Source: Acanthosepion pharaonis
Taxonomy: Eukaryota > Mollusca > Cephalopoda > Sepiida > Sepiidae
Reading direction: 5' to 3'
Length of the DNA: 64,000 nucleotides
Assembly (NCBI GenBank): GCA_903632075.3
Contig: CAHIKZ030000807.1
Location: 1,618,501 to 1,682,500 of the forward strand
In this document: positions 51,035 to 63,394 of the stretch, one piece after another
How positions within the stretch are numbered: position 1 is the first letter of the stretch
How the letters are laid out: every line of letters begins with the position of its first letter
Notes under the pieces: generated by a model
Databases searched by the model: none
What the model was told of the DNA's origin: nothing
Seen by the model: only the letters and a program-made list of their open reading frames with translations
Program-made: the position numbers and the translations under genes

Positions 51035-51734
51035 TGGGTGTTTACTTATTATTATTAACATCTTACATTGATTAGTTGGTATTGTTAGCATCTTATATGG
51101 ATGCTCTTTATTTAATGGTTAAAAAGTAGTTCTGTATGTTTTATCTGTTTTTTTCAAACTGTTACTTACCAGTTTCTTAAAGGGGCCTTTTATTTATCAA
51201 CTATAAACATTTTATGTAAGAAGCTGAACGAACATATAACCACTTAGCATTGTCTTAAATTACCTCCCTACTCCTTTTAGCTTTTACTTATTTGGAAAGT
51301 TGAATGTCAGACTTCAATACATCTTACGAAATAATGCACTGTAACAAATTGTATCTGTCCATAAGGAAATACTCTAGGATTTATATGTAGGCAACTTCAT
51401 GTCATGACCTATATTAAAAATTCTTTTCCAGTGGGTTTGAATTTAGCATAGGTCACATTTGATTGGTTAATCATGGCAAAGCCCACAAGCCTATTTTTTT
51501 AAAGTATTCTGCTTTTGAAATTAAATTCATCTTTCACTCACCAGTGGTTTGATATTGCCTGAGGTGACACATTTGTGGTGTTGAAACGTGATTGTAATCG
51601 TGTAGTGATTTTTAACATGTTTTTGTTTTAATATCCTAAGATAAATAATATTTAGCTCTAATCTGTATTGAGCCCTCTTTTAAATTAAATATTACGGACA
51701 GTGGAATTATACTACTACTGTTCTCATTTTTCCT

Positions 51735-51735
<1 letters not shown>
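51035..51735. other. Unassigned sequence
   Basis: Nothing recognised, except GAGGTGACACATTTGTGGTG near 51560, a phrase that recalls cephalopod repeats. Confidence 0.4.
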
Positions 51736-51736
<1 letters not shown>

Positions 51737-51788
<52 letters not shown>

Positions 51789-51951
51789 GAAGAAATATAG
51801 TCTTAAGGTGTGCTATATTTATGGGATAAAGTCCTTAATATCAGAGAGAGAGAGCATGTGTAAATATAAAAGGGAACATTGAAGTCAACACTAAGAGGTG
51901 ACAGTCTGTTTCATCCTAGATGCAATCGTCAGGCCAGGTGTCACCTCTAAG

Positions 51952-52009
<58 letters not shown>
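51737..52009. repeat. (TA)n arrays bracketing a small hairpin element
   Basis: (TA)n at 51738-51784 and 51957-52008. Between them ACTAAGAGGTGACA (about 51889) is inverted as TGTCACCTCTAAGT (about 51940), a 14-bp stem. The element (GACGATTGCATCTAGGATGA on the minus strand) is related to 32.80-32.87 kb. Confidence 0.7.
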
Positions 52010-52011
<2 letters not shown>

Positions 52012-52014
<3 letters not shown>

Positions 52015-52555
52015 TGAGACAAAATTTAACCTGAATCCCCAATTACTAATGTTTCACATACCAACAAAACTTAGAGACAGAAATATATAAAATACATTGA
52101 TACACACACACATGCATTCAAGTCTTAACTTTGCTGCTTTGTCTGTATCTATTTTTAATAGAACAAGTAGCTTCCTCAGCTTGGTTTATTTTTATCAACA
52201 TGATTGCACTCAGTTCATAAGCATTGAACACATATTTGTTTCCTCCAAATTCTCTGCAATTTTTGTAAGGGGAACAATTCGCAATGAATTTTAATCTCAA
52301 CCTGAGCCTCACTATTTTATAAATTGAATTTTATTTTCTATTTTCTTGATCTGGAGTTCTTAATTTATAGTAATATGAAAAAAATTGAAAAATATTATTA
52401 TTTTTGGTTGCAATGCCTATTATACAAATATTGTGCAAATCCAGCAGAATTTCAGTTGATAATGCTTATTAAAGTTGCATTAAAAAAAAATCTTAATATT
52501 TAAAATATGCTTAACTTTTGGACCAGCTTTACATGCGCCTTGTCATGTTTATAAG
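52012..52555. other. Unassigned, with a worn repeat-M segment
   Basis: 52465-52530 matches the 3' part of repeat M. The rest is unrecognised; a minus-strand frame at 52118-52312 lacks known motifs. Confidence 0.4.
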
Positions 52556-52559
52556 CTTC

Positions 52560-52815
52560 AAATCAATAGTTGAAATTTCTAGGACACATAATAAAGAGAA
52601 ATGTGGTTCTACAGAAGAATGCTGAGAATACCATGGATTTGATATCTGAGCAATGACAAAGTTTTAGAGAAAATGGAAACAAAAAATGGCATGTATACTT
52701 AACATTAGAAAGAGATATTACAGGATACTCCCAGGACAGATTGAAGGCATGAGTGACAGACCAAAAACAAAGCATAACCTGCCTAGCAAACTTAAGTAAA
52801 TGGATGGTAGATCTC
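52560..52815 (+). mobile_element. LINE-A 3' fragment, rearranged
   Basis: TTGAAATTTCTAGGACACAT (normally downstream) comes before AATGTGGTTCTACAGAAGAA, TGCTGAGAATACCATGG and GTTTTAGAGAAAATGGAAAC. The order is therefore scrambled relative to 57.4-57.9 kb. It ends near AAGTAAATGGATGGTAGA. Confidence 0.65.
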
Positions 52816-52817
52816 CT

Positions 52818-53000
52818 TGTTTGGTGTGAAATGTTCTTTTATTGTCCTTTTCCCTCTCATTTTCTCATTTTCTTTTACCTTCTGTAACTCTTGTGTCTTA
52901 GTGGCATTATCTCCTTGCTTGATGTGAAATATTCTTTTATTGTCCTTTTTCCTCACAGTCCTTTTCATTCTCTATCACTGTCAGTAATCCCTTGTCTTTT
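52818..53000 (+). repeat. Tandemly repeated LINE-B 3' tails
   Basis: GTGAAATGTTCTTTTATTGT at about 52836 and GTGAAATATTCTTTTATTGT at about 52925 head successive about 90-bp units, each with TTTCTCATTTTC or equivalents and a TGTAA-CTTGTGTCTTAG block. A tail-to-tail minus-strand copy follows. Confidence 0.7.
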
Positions 53001-53007
53001 TTTAAAA

Positions 53008-53578
53008 TCATTTCACCCCAAGCAAGGTGATAATTCCACTAGAATGTAGGGGGATTACAGGGAGTGAAAGAAAATGAGAAGACTTTAGTGGGGATGATTG
53101 AAGAAAGAACAAAAATTAACAGGTTTAAGAAACCAGAAGATCATAATTGATGTTGTATTTAAATTTTTGAAGATTGTAGTTATTAGGGAAGCTAGAAATT
53201 GAAAGGGAGTTCCACAGTGGAGAGGTGTGAGAAAAGAAACTGTTAGAGTAGAAGTGGTGGTTACTTCTAGATAGTTCAAAAGTAAAATGGTGAGACCTAG
53301 TTGCCAATCTAGTAGCACACTTAAATTCATGTAGTTGGAACAACAAAGAGAAAACCTTATCAGAACACTTGCAATGAAAATATTTTAAGAAAAGATAGAG
53401 GGTAGCCACATCATGTCAGTGGAAAGTAACTGATGCCAAGATTACTGGTCAGGATCGATTTTCATTTCAGACCCTTCTTTGGATTTTATCAAGAATCTCA
53501 AGATGTTCAGTAGGAGCACCAGACCATTTATGGATACAGTATTCAATGCATGAATGAATGGTAGATTTATAAATGTGC
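53008..53578 (-). mobile_element. LINE-B 3' fragment
   Basis: Minus-strand frames give MATLYLFLKYFHCKCSDKVF, SLLFQLHEFKCATRLATRSH, HFTFELSRSNHHFYSNSFFS, HTSPLWNSLSISSFPNNYNL and QKFKYNINYDLLVS, then the tail at 53010-53090. One of the longest continuous LINE-B frames here (94 codons). Confidence 0.85.
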
Positions 53579-53599
53579 AAGATTAGGAAAGATAAGAAA

Positions 53600-53700
53600 A
53601 AGATAAAATTTATTAAGAGCTACAAAGGACAGAAAATTGTGGAGAATTGTGATGGCCAATGTCCTGAAGGGTCATAGCAAATGGAAGAATATTATTAAAG
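53600..53700 (+). mobile_element. LINE-A 3' tail
   Basis: AGAGCTACAAAGGACAGAAA, ATTGTGGAGAATTGTGATGG, CCAATGTCCTGAAGGGTCAT. This is the terminal about 95 bases of LINE-A, without coding sequence. Confidence 0.7.
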
Positions 53701-53864
53701 ATAATAAAAAACTAAAATCTTTTAGATTTTTCTTTGGAATGTTACTCAATAAGATAATAATTTCTATAAAAACAAAATCACCTCATCTTCCTTTGATTAT
53801 TTACTGAAAACATACAAAGTAGAATTTGTTTTCCACTTTTAAGTAGAGTTAGTGGAAGGATTCA

Positions 53865-55335
53865 AATTTTTTAGGAAGTTATCTCTTCTTTCTTTATATC
53901 CATAAATTTCTAAGATTCAACAATTTTTAAAGAAGTAATTCTTATTTTATATCAATAAAATTTAGGGATTCAAAATTTTTAGGAACTGCTAATTTCTTTC
54001 TTTAGAATTCAAATTTTAAAGTTATTATTTATAATTTGGAGGATTCAAATTTTCAATAACAGGTCCATTCTTTCTTCATACCCATAAAGTTTGGGGATTT
54101 ATAAATTTTAGAATTTGGATTTTTTTTTCTTTACATCTTTTAATTTTTGCAATTCAATTTTTTTAGGGAATTATTTCTTTCTTTACATCTATAAATTTCT
54201 GGGATTCAATGTTTTTAAAAACTGATTCACTCTTTCTTTACATCCATAAATTTGTAGAATTCAGATTTTTATGACCGGTTTCTCTTTTTCATTAAATCCA
54301 TAATTTTATGAGATTTAACATTTTCAGGAACTTGTTCTCTTTACAGGTTAATTTTTTGGAATTCAAATTTCTTAGTAATTGGTTGTTTCTTTCCTTACAT
54401 TTAATAATTTGGTGGATTAAATTTTTTTAGGAAAATGGTCTTTTTTTCCATAATATTTGGCAATTCAAATATTCTGGGAATATTTTTTTCTTAACTCCAT
54501 GACATTTGAGGATTCAGTTATTTGAGAAATGATTCTGTATTTCTTTACATTCATAAATTTGGGAAATTCTTAAAAGATTGTTCTTTTTCTTTATATACAT
54601 ATAAATTTATGGATTTAATTTTTTAAGAACTGATTCATTATTCATTTCCATAAATTTGGAAAATCTGAAATTCTTAAAAATTAGTTAATTTTTCTTTATA
54701 TTCATTATTTACATTATTCGGACTATTGTCCTCATCGTTGTCGACATATTTATCACAATGTTTTGGCTGTTATATGCTCCAGCCTTCTTCAGGTGGTTGG
54801 AATGTTGAACTGAACCCTTTATTTCGCTCACTGGGGTAGACTGTTCTAGTTCCATGTGCCATGTTTTGATGGATGTCATCAGTTATCTCCTGTTAATTTC
54901 CCTCTGAAGGTTCTCCACTGCCTTAACCAGGTATTGAACTCACACTCTTTTGGGTTCTGTCACTGGATCTAACCAACACCTTTATCCACTGTGCCATGTG
55001 TCCTTGAGGTTAACCTATGTGGAACTAGAACTGTCTACCCCAGTGAGCGAAATAAAGGGTTCAGTTCGACATTCCAACTACCTGAAGAAGGCCGGAGCAT
55101 ACAATGGCCGAAACGTTGTGATAAATATGGCAACAAAGATGAGGACAATAGTCTGAATAATGTAAATAATGTACATAATACCTCATCTCAGAAATATAGG
55201 CAGATTCTTTTATATTCATATAAATTTCTGGATTTCATTTTTTGAAGAACTGATTCATTCTTCCTTTACATCAATAAATCTGCGGAATTCAAATTTTAGG
55301 AACTGGTTGTCTGTTTCATTATGTTTATAAATCTA
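53865..55335. repeat. Minisatellite of about 55-62-bp units, interrupted by SINE-2
   Basis: Units are built on GGATTCAAATTTTTAGGAAC, a variable TGATTC segment and TTCTTTACATCCATAAATTT. They run from 53865 to 54700 and resume at 55205-55330. The SINE-2 palindrome at 54703-55204 splits the array. Confidence 0.75.
54703..55204. mobile_element. SINE-2 head-to-head palindrome
   Basis: Arm 54703-54858 is inverted at 55015-55171. The minus-strand copy is nearly complete, with tRNA-like head (A box TGGCACAGTGG at 54986-54996, B-box-like at 54930-54941), body GGAGATAACTGATGACATCC and 3' end ATTATTTAC. The plus-strand partner has only the 3' half and continues to CTCATCTCAGAAATATAGGC. The body motif GCATACAATGGCCGAAACGT is characteristic. 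A source for many fragments here. Confidence 0.85.
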
Positions 55336-55337
55336 AG

Positions 55338-56245
55338 TCCATCATTAATTGGGGCAAAAGAGGGCTTGTCAATTTTAATGCCTCCAAAACTAAACTTCTC
55401 TCTATTGTCCTGGTGCCCTTGCTATTTAGCTTGAGCTCCTTGATAAGATCCAAAGAAGAATCAGTGAAATCCCTCTTTGCCTTCCATCAGCATGGCTGAT
55501 GCTAACCTCCAGGAAAATGACTCATTGCACCTTCTTGGACTAATGTTCTCAACTGACATGAAGTGGAAAGACTATATTGAATCCATTGTTAGGTCAGCTG
55601 CTATGAAGGTCAGTTCAATGTGTCATGTGAGACAATTTTTCTCTCTGGAATCTATCTTACATATGTATAAGTCTACCATGCTTTGAATATTGCTATCACA
55701 TATGTTCTGGTGCCCTTGCTATTTACCTTGAGCTCCATGATAAGATCCAAAGAAGAATCAGCAATATTATTGTTCCTGATCTGGCAGTTTGGCTTCAGCT
55801 TATTTTCCCCTGCTGTAAGGTTGCCTTCTTGTCTTTTCTATAAATACTTTCATGGTAATTTTTGGATGAGCTTTTCACAATGGTACCTAGACTTTTATAA
55901 TTTAAGCACAGTACTGGACTGGCATTGAGATCTCATCAATTTACAGTTGAGCTGGCTAGATGTAGCCGTAAGTTTTAAGAGTTTCTTCTATCTCACTAAT
56001 GCTAACAGTTTCTTTTCTCACACTTCTCACTTGTGGAACTCCCTTCCATCTCCGTACTTTCCAGCCAACTTTAATCTGCAAAAATTTAAATTCAATGTTA
56101 ATCACTATCTACTGTCCTCCTGATGACTCTTTTCTCTCTCTGTTCATTAATGTTTCTGTTCCTAATTCTTCCACAGCCTGTAACCCCTTGTGTTTTAGTA
56201 GCTTTACTGTCTTGTTTGGAGTTATACCAGTTTTAAAAATAAAAA
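55338..56245 (+). mobile_element. LINE-B, longest copy, with misplaced internal segment
   Basis: Starts upstream of the other copies with WGKRGLVNFNASKTKLLSI. Then an out-of-order piece appears (GALAI-LELLDKIQRRIS at about 55408-55468), then MADANLQENDSLHLLGLMFS, TDMKWKDYIESIVRSAA, VRQFFSLESILHMYKSTM. The normal copy of the misplaced piece follows at about 55704-55766. The end of the element has CKNLNSMLITIYCPPDD and a tail with GTGTTTTAGTAGCTTTACTG. Several frameshifts. Confidence 0.85.
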
Positions 56246-56261
56246 AAAATACATTCTAGCC

Positions 56262-56350
56262 AAGGTTGTCCACTTTGGTACAAATACTCTTGGGAATGGT
56301 ATGAATCTATTTCTTCTCTCCAAAGTTATGAGTCAAATATTAAAGCAAAC
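56262..56350 (+). mobile_element. SINE-1 body scrap
   Basis: GGTACAAATACTCTTGGGAA, TGGTATGAATCTATTTCTTC and AGTTATGAGTCAA match only the middle of SINE-1. Confidence 0.5.
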
Positions 56351-56560
56351 TGGCCTTCCTAGCCTTGTTTCGTAACAAGAAGGATAACTCTGAAATCAAA
56401 ACTAGTTGGATGTGGAACTGATGACTCCACCCTGTAAAAGCCTTCTTGCTATAGAAACTGCAGCAATAACATGAGCATTGTGAAAGTGTGGCTCTCCTTT
56501 CCACATGAAGTGAGAAGGATACTTCAGTAAACATGGATAAATTGCACACAATAAGACAGA

Positions 56561-57268
56561 GTATGAAAAGGACAGTTTTTCCCTTAACACCACTATTATT
56601 TTAACTACCTTCACTCCTCAGCAATGTTTATCACTTTAAAAAGCAATGATTAGAATGATAATAAAACCTAAACATATAAAAGTGAATTTATACATTTTCT
56701 TTGTTCTTGAGAACTGACTTAAAAAATAATCACTATTTATTAGATAGTTTGAAGATGTTTATTTACTCTATTTACTTATTATATTATTTATTATATAATT
56801 TATTATATTATTTATTATATAATTTATTATATAATTTATTATATTATTTATTGACAAAACATTGCCAATTAATTCAAACTTTATAAAATGATAAATAATA
56901 AAGATTTCTTTATAATTGGTTCATATATTTTAATAAATTAATAAATGTTTATAAATGCATGAATAAAAAATTGTTTTCACATTTATTTCTTTATAAACTG
57001 GTAAATGATAAATATTGCCTTGCATTAGTTCTAACTTTGTTAGTTTTGAGAATGTTTTAAATATAAAATTATTCTTGTAAATAAACAATCTAATGAATTG
57101 TTTTTAATAATTTTGTTGTAAATTCTCAAAAATGTATAAATTCATTTTCATCATGTGTTAGGTTTTATTCCAATTCTAATCATTGATTTTTAAAACAATA
57201 AAGATTACCGAAGAGTAGAGGTAATTAAAAATGCGGTGTTATGAGAAAAACTGTCCTTTTGACACCAC
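56561..57268. mobile_element. Long-TIR MITE, family F, copy 2
   Basis: Left end AAAAGGACAGTTTTTCCCTT, AACACCACTATTATTTTAAC, TACCTTCACTCCTCAG is inverted at the right (AGAGTAGAGGTAATTAAAAA ... GAGAAAAACTGTCCTTTTGA). The centre holds a (TTATATTA)n-like run at 56780-56850. Same element as 11.46-12.06 kb. TIRs are clearer at their outer ends here. No transposase. Confidence 0.8.
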
Positions 57269-57369
57269 TTCTTATTGGGGGATAAATGTCCATGTTTGCT
57301 GACTCTTCTTTCTTACAATGTAAGAGAACCTCAATAGCATTTTAAATATAAGTTACCAGCTAGATATAA

Positions 57370-57862
57370 AAAAATCCAAAGATAAGTTAAGCAAAGTATC
57401 AAGAAACAGAAATATTTCATTAGAAACAAAAAGTATTGACTTGTTACATGATATCTCTCCTCTTGTATGGCAAAGAATTCTGGACAATCTCCTCAAAGAT
57501 GAAGAAGATACTTGAAACAACAGAAATGTGAGTCTATAGAAGGATGCTGAGGATACCATGGATTGAACATGTGAGCAATGATAAGGTTTTGCAGAAAATA
57601 GAAACAAAATCAAGAAGCAGTAGTTGAAATTTCTGGAGATTATAATGAGGAAAGAGGGTTTGAAAAATCTGATATCCACAGAACAGATTGAGGGACAGAG
57701 TAAAGCAGCAAATGACATACTTGATGAGCTTGAGTAAATGGATGGTGGAACAGGGTTTGGGAGAAATAGGAAAAAAACAAAACTTATTTAGAGATACAAG
57801 GGACAGGAATATGTGGAGGGCCATAATTGCATATGTCCTGAAGGAACATGGTACATAAAAGA
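57370..57862 (+). mobile_element. LINE-A 3' end with complete tail
   Basis: Codes for KLSKVSRNRNISLETKKY-like, LLYGKEFWTISSKM, KILETTEM, YRRMLRIPWIEHVSNDKVLQ in shifting frames, then the 3' part TGAGTAAATGGATGGTGGAA and the tail AGGAATATGTGGAGGGCCAT, ATGTCCTGAAGGAACATGG. This is the reference copy for the LINE-A tail used in comparisons here. Confidence 0.8.
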
Positions 57863-57863
57863 A

Positions 57864-58180
57864 GTAGATGGAAACATTTTAAGACATATTCAGAGAAAAA
57901 ACAATTTTGCTTTATATAACCCTCAAAATACCATGTCATATGGTGGTGGAAGTATAATGATTTGGTGTTGTTTGTTTTGTAGGGGCTCAGGTGCTCTTGA
58001 AAGAAAAAAGAAGAGCTATGCATTTTGAAATATTGGAGAAGAACTTAATTCTATCTGCAAGACATTTTAAATGACTTAATATTGGACATTTCAATATAAT
58101 AATGGTCCAAAACATACAAGAGAATACTTAAAGACAAATAAAATAATGTGATCTAGTCAGTCATCTGACCTCTTAACTTA
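57864..58180 (+). mobile_element. Tc1-like transposase fragment (DDE_3)
   Basis: HIQRKNNFALYNPQNTMSYG, GGSIMIWCCLFCRGSGALE matches the Tc1-family block GGGSVM-WG-F---G-G. After a frameshift come ILEKNLILSARHF and WTFQYNNGPKHTREYL (in Tc1, QQDNDPKHT). The second catalytic aspartate therefore reads N. Then comes SQSSDL (in Tc1, SQSPDLNPIE). The N-terminal half and terminal repeats are absent. It abuts the LINE-A end on the left and LINE-B on the right. Confidence 0.85.
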
Positions 58181-58590
58181 AAAGACACTTTCACACTGCC
58201 ATGATATAGGTTCCCAGTGCCTTTTCAATAAATAATTTCATGCTAGCTGTTCTTATGAGCTTTCCACTTTGTACCACAATAACATGAATTTAAGTATATT
58301 ACTAGATTGGCAACTCGATCACATCATTTTACTATTGAAGTAGCTAGATATATTAGTATAGAATTTAGTTCTGTACTAATAGTTTCTTTTCTTGCACTTC
58401 TGGCTTCTTGCTTTCTAGCCACCTACAATCTTCAACAATTTAAATGCAACATCAATCACCATTTCTGTTTTCTTAATATCTATTCTTTTATTGTTCTTTC
58501 TTCTAACTAATATCTACTAATTTTCTTTTACTCTCAGTAACTCTTTGCGTCTTAGCAGCATTATCGCCTTGCTTGGGTGAAATGTTCTTT
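58168..58590 (+). mobile_element. LINE-B 3' fragment
   Basis: Begins in the PDL..QL region, then CLFNK-FHA, ATRSHHFTIEVARYISIEFS, SVLIVSFLALLA, NLQQFKCNINHHF, then AACTCTTTGCGTCTTAGCAG. The join to the Tc1 fragment lies within codons for S-PDL, which both sources share. Confidence 0.75.
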
Positions 58591-58762
58591 TATTGTTCTT
58601 TCTCCTCACTAACACCTTCCCATTTTCTTTTATCATCATTAACCCCTTGCATCTTAGTGGCATTATTGCCTTGCTTGAGGTGAAATATTATTTTATTGTC
58701 CTTTCTCCTCACTGACATCTTTCACTCTCAGTAATCCCTTGCGTCTTGGGGTGAAATGCTTA
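58490..58762 (+). repeat. LINE-B 3' tail reiterated three times
   Basis: GTCTTAGCAGCATTATCGCC (about 58549), CATCTTAGTGGCATTATTGC (about 58650) and CGTCTTGGGGTGAAATGCTT (about 58742) close successive units of about 100 bp. Each begins with TTTTATTGT-CTTTCTCCTCA. Only the last ends in A-rich sequence. Confidence 0.8.
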
Positions 58763-58764
58763 AA

Positions 58765-59650
58765 AAATAATAATAATAATAGTAACAACTGATGTGGAAT
58801 TGTTGAAAATTTATATAAAAAAAAAGACAAAAGATTTTAGAATTTTTGAAACTGAGAACTAAAAAATAAAATCAGAAAAATGGATTGTTTTGTACTAATT
58901 GTAATAACAATTTCAGAAAAGGTCATATGAAATTTTTCATAATTACAGAAAGAAAAAATTTCTAATGTAATAACAAGTTGATCAATTATTTAATTTTTTC
59001 TTTGTTGATGAAAGACTTATAATTGGATCTAAATAAAAAAATCCAATAATAATAATATATCAAATAAAAAAAAAAAATAGACCAAGACGTCTGTATTTTT
59101 TTTGGTGGGAGGGAATTGGTGAGATTTTTCAATTTTCTGGGAAATAAGTCTTTATATTTAGACTTTTTATCACTGCAAAGTGACAGACAGATTTTGCAAT
59201 TATTTTATTCAAAAGTGGCTGCAGCAGAAATAGATTTCTTTCGTTGTTGCAAATCTAACAAAAGTTATTATGTGTGCAATCATGGAGACGTGTAGACTTA
59301 TGTATTGAAGTAAGCACCTCGCCAGCAGTGTGAAAAACAAAAGAGAAAAGACCTTCGGTTGCAGTTCTATAGTCTTCATACAAGAGATAAGAACGAGAGA
59401 AAAGAAGGAGGGAAGAATTGAGAATAAAATCCATCAAATAATGAAAGAGGCTGGTTGTTGCTTGTAGCAAACACACCACCAGAAGTAATTCACATGCAGA
59501 AATGGAAAAACACTTGAGGTGAAAAACAACTTGGCATCTTGGGTTTGGGCATACCTGACATGTGTGATCACACGTGCAAATAGATACACAAGAACATATC
59601 TGCTTTTCTTATATAACTTTATATCTTTTCATATAACAGACACAAACATG
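58765..59650. other. Unassigned sequence
   Basis: A-rich at left. 59180-59520 is of more balanced composition with a 74-codon minus-strand frame and no known motif; low-copy host DNA is possible. Confidence 0.4.
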
Positions 59651-59679
59651 CATGAACATATGCATATACACAGGATGTC

Positions 59680-60178
59680 AGAGGTAAATAAAATTGGTAT
59701 TAACCAACTGATGTTGGGAAAATTTTCAAGATATATTTTTACGTTTAATATTATTATAAGTTTCTCGTGGACATAAAGTGGGGGACCGGTTTTCTATTGT
59801 CATTAAGTAATAAAATGACCTCCCATTACATGCTAGCAGATTTTATTATGCTTCACATTCAAATTACTATTGATCAACTCATGCTGGGAAAATTTTCAAG
59901 ATATATTTATGTTAGATATTAATATAAGTTTCTACTGGACATAAAGTGGGGGGCCGGTTTTCTATAGTTATTAAGTAATAAAATGATCCCCCAGGTTTAT
60001 TACATAATGTCAGATTTTATTATGCAAGTCAATGTTTTCACAATAAAATTGGTAAGAACCAACTGATGTTGGGTAAATTTTCAAGATATATTTTTACATT
60101 AAATATTAATATAAGTTTCTACTGAACATAAAGTGGGGGACCGGTTTTCTATAGTTATTAAGTAATAAAATGATCCCA
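59680..60178 (+). repeat. Family J, three tandem units
   Basis: CAACTGATGTTGGGAAAATT-type starts at 59705, 59875 and 60060 (170 and 185 bp apart). Each continues through TTTTCAAGATATATTT and GGACATAAAGTGGGGGACCG to TTATTAAGTAATAAAATGA. The reverse-strand single unit is at 15.63-15.84 kb. Confidence 0.85.
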
Positions 60179-60179
60179 A

Positions 60180-60535
60180 ATTCTCATAAGATCACCAAAG
60201 TTATGCAACATCAAGCCTGGCTACTACCTAGTTTGGGAATATCAGGTGCTGCAAGCTTGGATATGCAGGTGGTGTAATGGATAATGACTCAAAATTGGAG
60301 ATCACAAAATTAAGTATCAATTCTAGTCAGTTTCATTATATTCACTCACATGCAAGTATCCTTAGGAAACATAAGGATCCACCTCTTCTCCCTCCAGCTA
60401 AGGATTAATTAGTGGGACTTGTATCAGTAAATCATTATCTCAAAAATATTTTTACAATCTAAAAAATATTTTCTGGCTTTAAATAAGCCCTAAAAATGTT
60501 GACAGGCCATAAAAAACAATTCAATCAATCTCTGT
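60180..60535 (+). mobile_element. SINE-1a, truncated 5S head
   Basis: Starts inside the 5S head (AAGATCACCAAAGTTATGCA, GCCTGGCTACTACCTAGTTT), then GGTGGTGTAATGGATAATGA, AAGTATCAATTCTAG, GCAAGTATCCTTAGGAAAC, then the tail TTTTCTGGCTTTAAATAAGC and AATCAATC. It inserted directly at the end of the family J array. Confidence 0.8.
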
Positions 60536-60537
60536 TA

Positions 60538-60830
60538 TTCTCAGTATCCTTCGGTAGAACCATATTTAATTGTCTCATGTCTCTCCTTCATCTGTGAAGT
60601 GATTGTCCAGCCTTCACTGACATATAAGAGGATGGATACTATATAGCATTTCAGTAATCTTTTCTTTGTTTCTAATGAAATATTTCTGTTTCTGAATACT
60701 TTGCTTAGCTTTTGGAAGGCATCTTTAACTATCCCAATGAACCCTTTGATTTCAGTGTCACATTTTCCATTGTCTGACCAGTATAAATGATGATAATCCA
60801 GGTAAAATTTTTCTGCATATATATTCAATG
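60538..60830 (-). mobile_element. LINE-A fragment
   Basis: The minus-strand frame reads DNGKCDTEIKGFIGIVKDAF, QKLSKVFRNRNISLETKKRL, LKCYIVSILLYVSEGWTITS, QMKERHETIKYGSTEGY. It is open for 95 codons and is the cleanest sample of this LINE-A segment. No tail is present. Confidence 0.85.
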
Positions 60831-60831
60831 A

Positions 60832-61395
60832 TTACCTCATTCAGCTTTGTCCAATTTTGTTTTAGCTATTTTGGTTTTAGCCGTGGGCTATGCTTACCTA
60901 CCTTATTGAATAGGACATTTTCTAGGGTCTACTTAGAGAGTTCAATCAAAAAATACTTTTCCTTCATTTTGATATATGCACTTTCCCCTCTCAAAATGGC
61001 TTCAAAAGTCACCTCGCATTTTATATGCAAAATTGAGGCCTTTTGTTGACTAATTTTATCCCAGTGCTTGCTACTATAGGCTATAATTTTTATCTCAGAT
61101 GGCCTCTTCTACCTAGCCTGACTGCATAATCATGTTATTTACTCCAAAAAATGTTGTTTTTGGTAGTTGAGTAGTACTAGTAGAAATAGTAATAGTAATA
61201 TAATTCATTTTTGTAACTATGTGTCAGTGACATTCTGTTTGTCTGTAATCATGTAGAATATACTCTCTCTCTCTCGCTCGCTCGCAGGAGAGAAATAAAG
61301 AAAGATCATAAGTTAAAAATATTAACATTTCTGATAAATATAGTTGGAAATCTCCAAGAATATTTTGACATATAGAGCAAGTGGAGACTGTTTAA
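60832..61395. other. Unassigned, with short (TC)n/(GCTC)n at 61262-61288
   Basis: No repeat family recognised. A short TC and CTCG run precedes TAA-rich sequence. Confidence 0.4.
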
Positions 61396-61397
61396 AA

Positions 61398-61640
61398 TAA
61401 TAATAACAGTTCTCTTTTATTAATAAAGATGATAATAATAGTCTAATAATGATGATAATAATAAATAATTATTAATAATAATATTATTATTATTAATAAT
61501 AATAATTAATATTAATAATAAAATTATTATATTATTATTAAAATTTAGATTATATAATATAAATATCATTATATAATATATTATTATATTATAATACTAA
61601 CTCATATTAATAATAATAATTATGATAATGATATTCCCAT
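61398..61640. repeat. (TAA)n-rich palindromic tract
   Basis: ATAATAATAAT and ATTATTATTATT blocks alternate, giving many possible short hairpins over about 240 bases. Confidence 0.85.
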
Positions 61641-61680
61641 ACAAATGTTAATACTTTGTTAACATTTGCTTATTTGTCTT

Positions 61681-62108
<428 letters not shown>

Positions 62109-62212
62109 TGATAAGACACAGAGTGTGTATATAAATAAAATATATATATTTTGTATGTATGTATATTTTATAATATATATATATATGTTATAAATTTTTT
62201 ATAAAAATAATT

Positions 62213-63330
<1,118 letters not shown>

Positions 63331-63394
63331 GATTTTTTATGAGAATCTGACAGAATGGTAAATATATGATAGTTTGGCAAAACTTACATTGACA

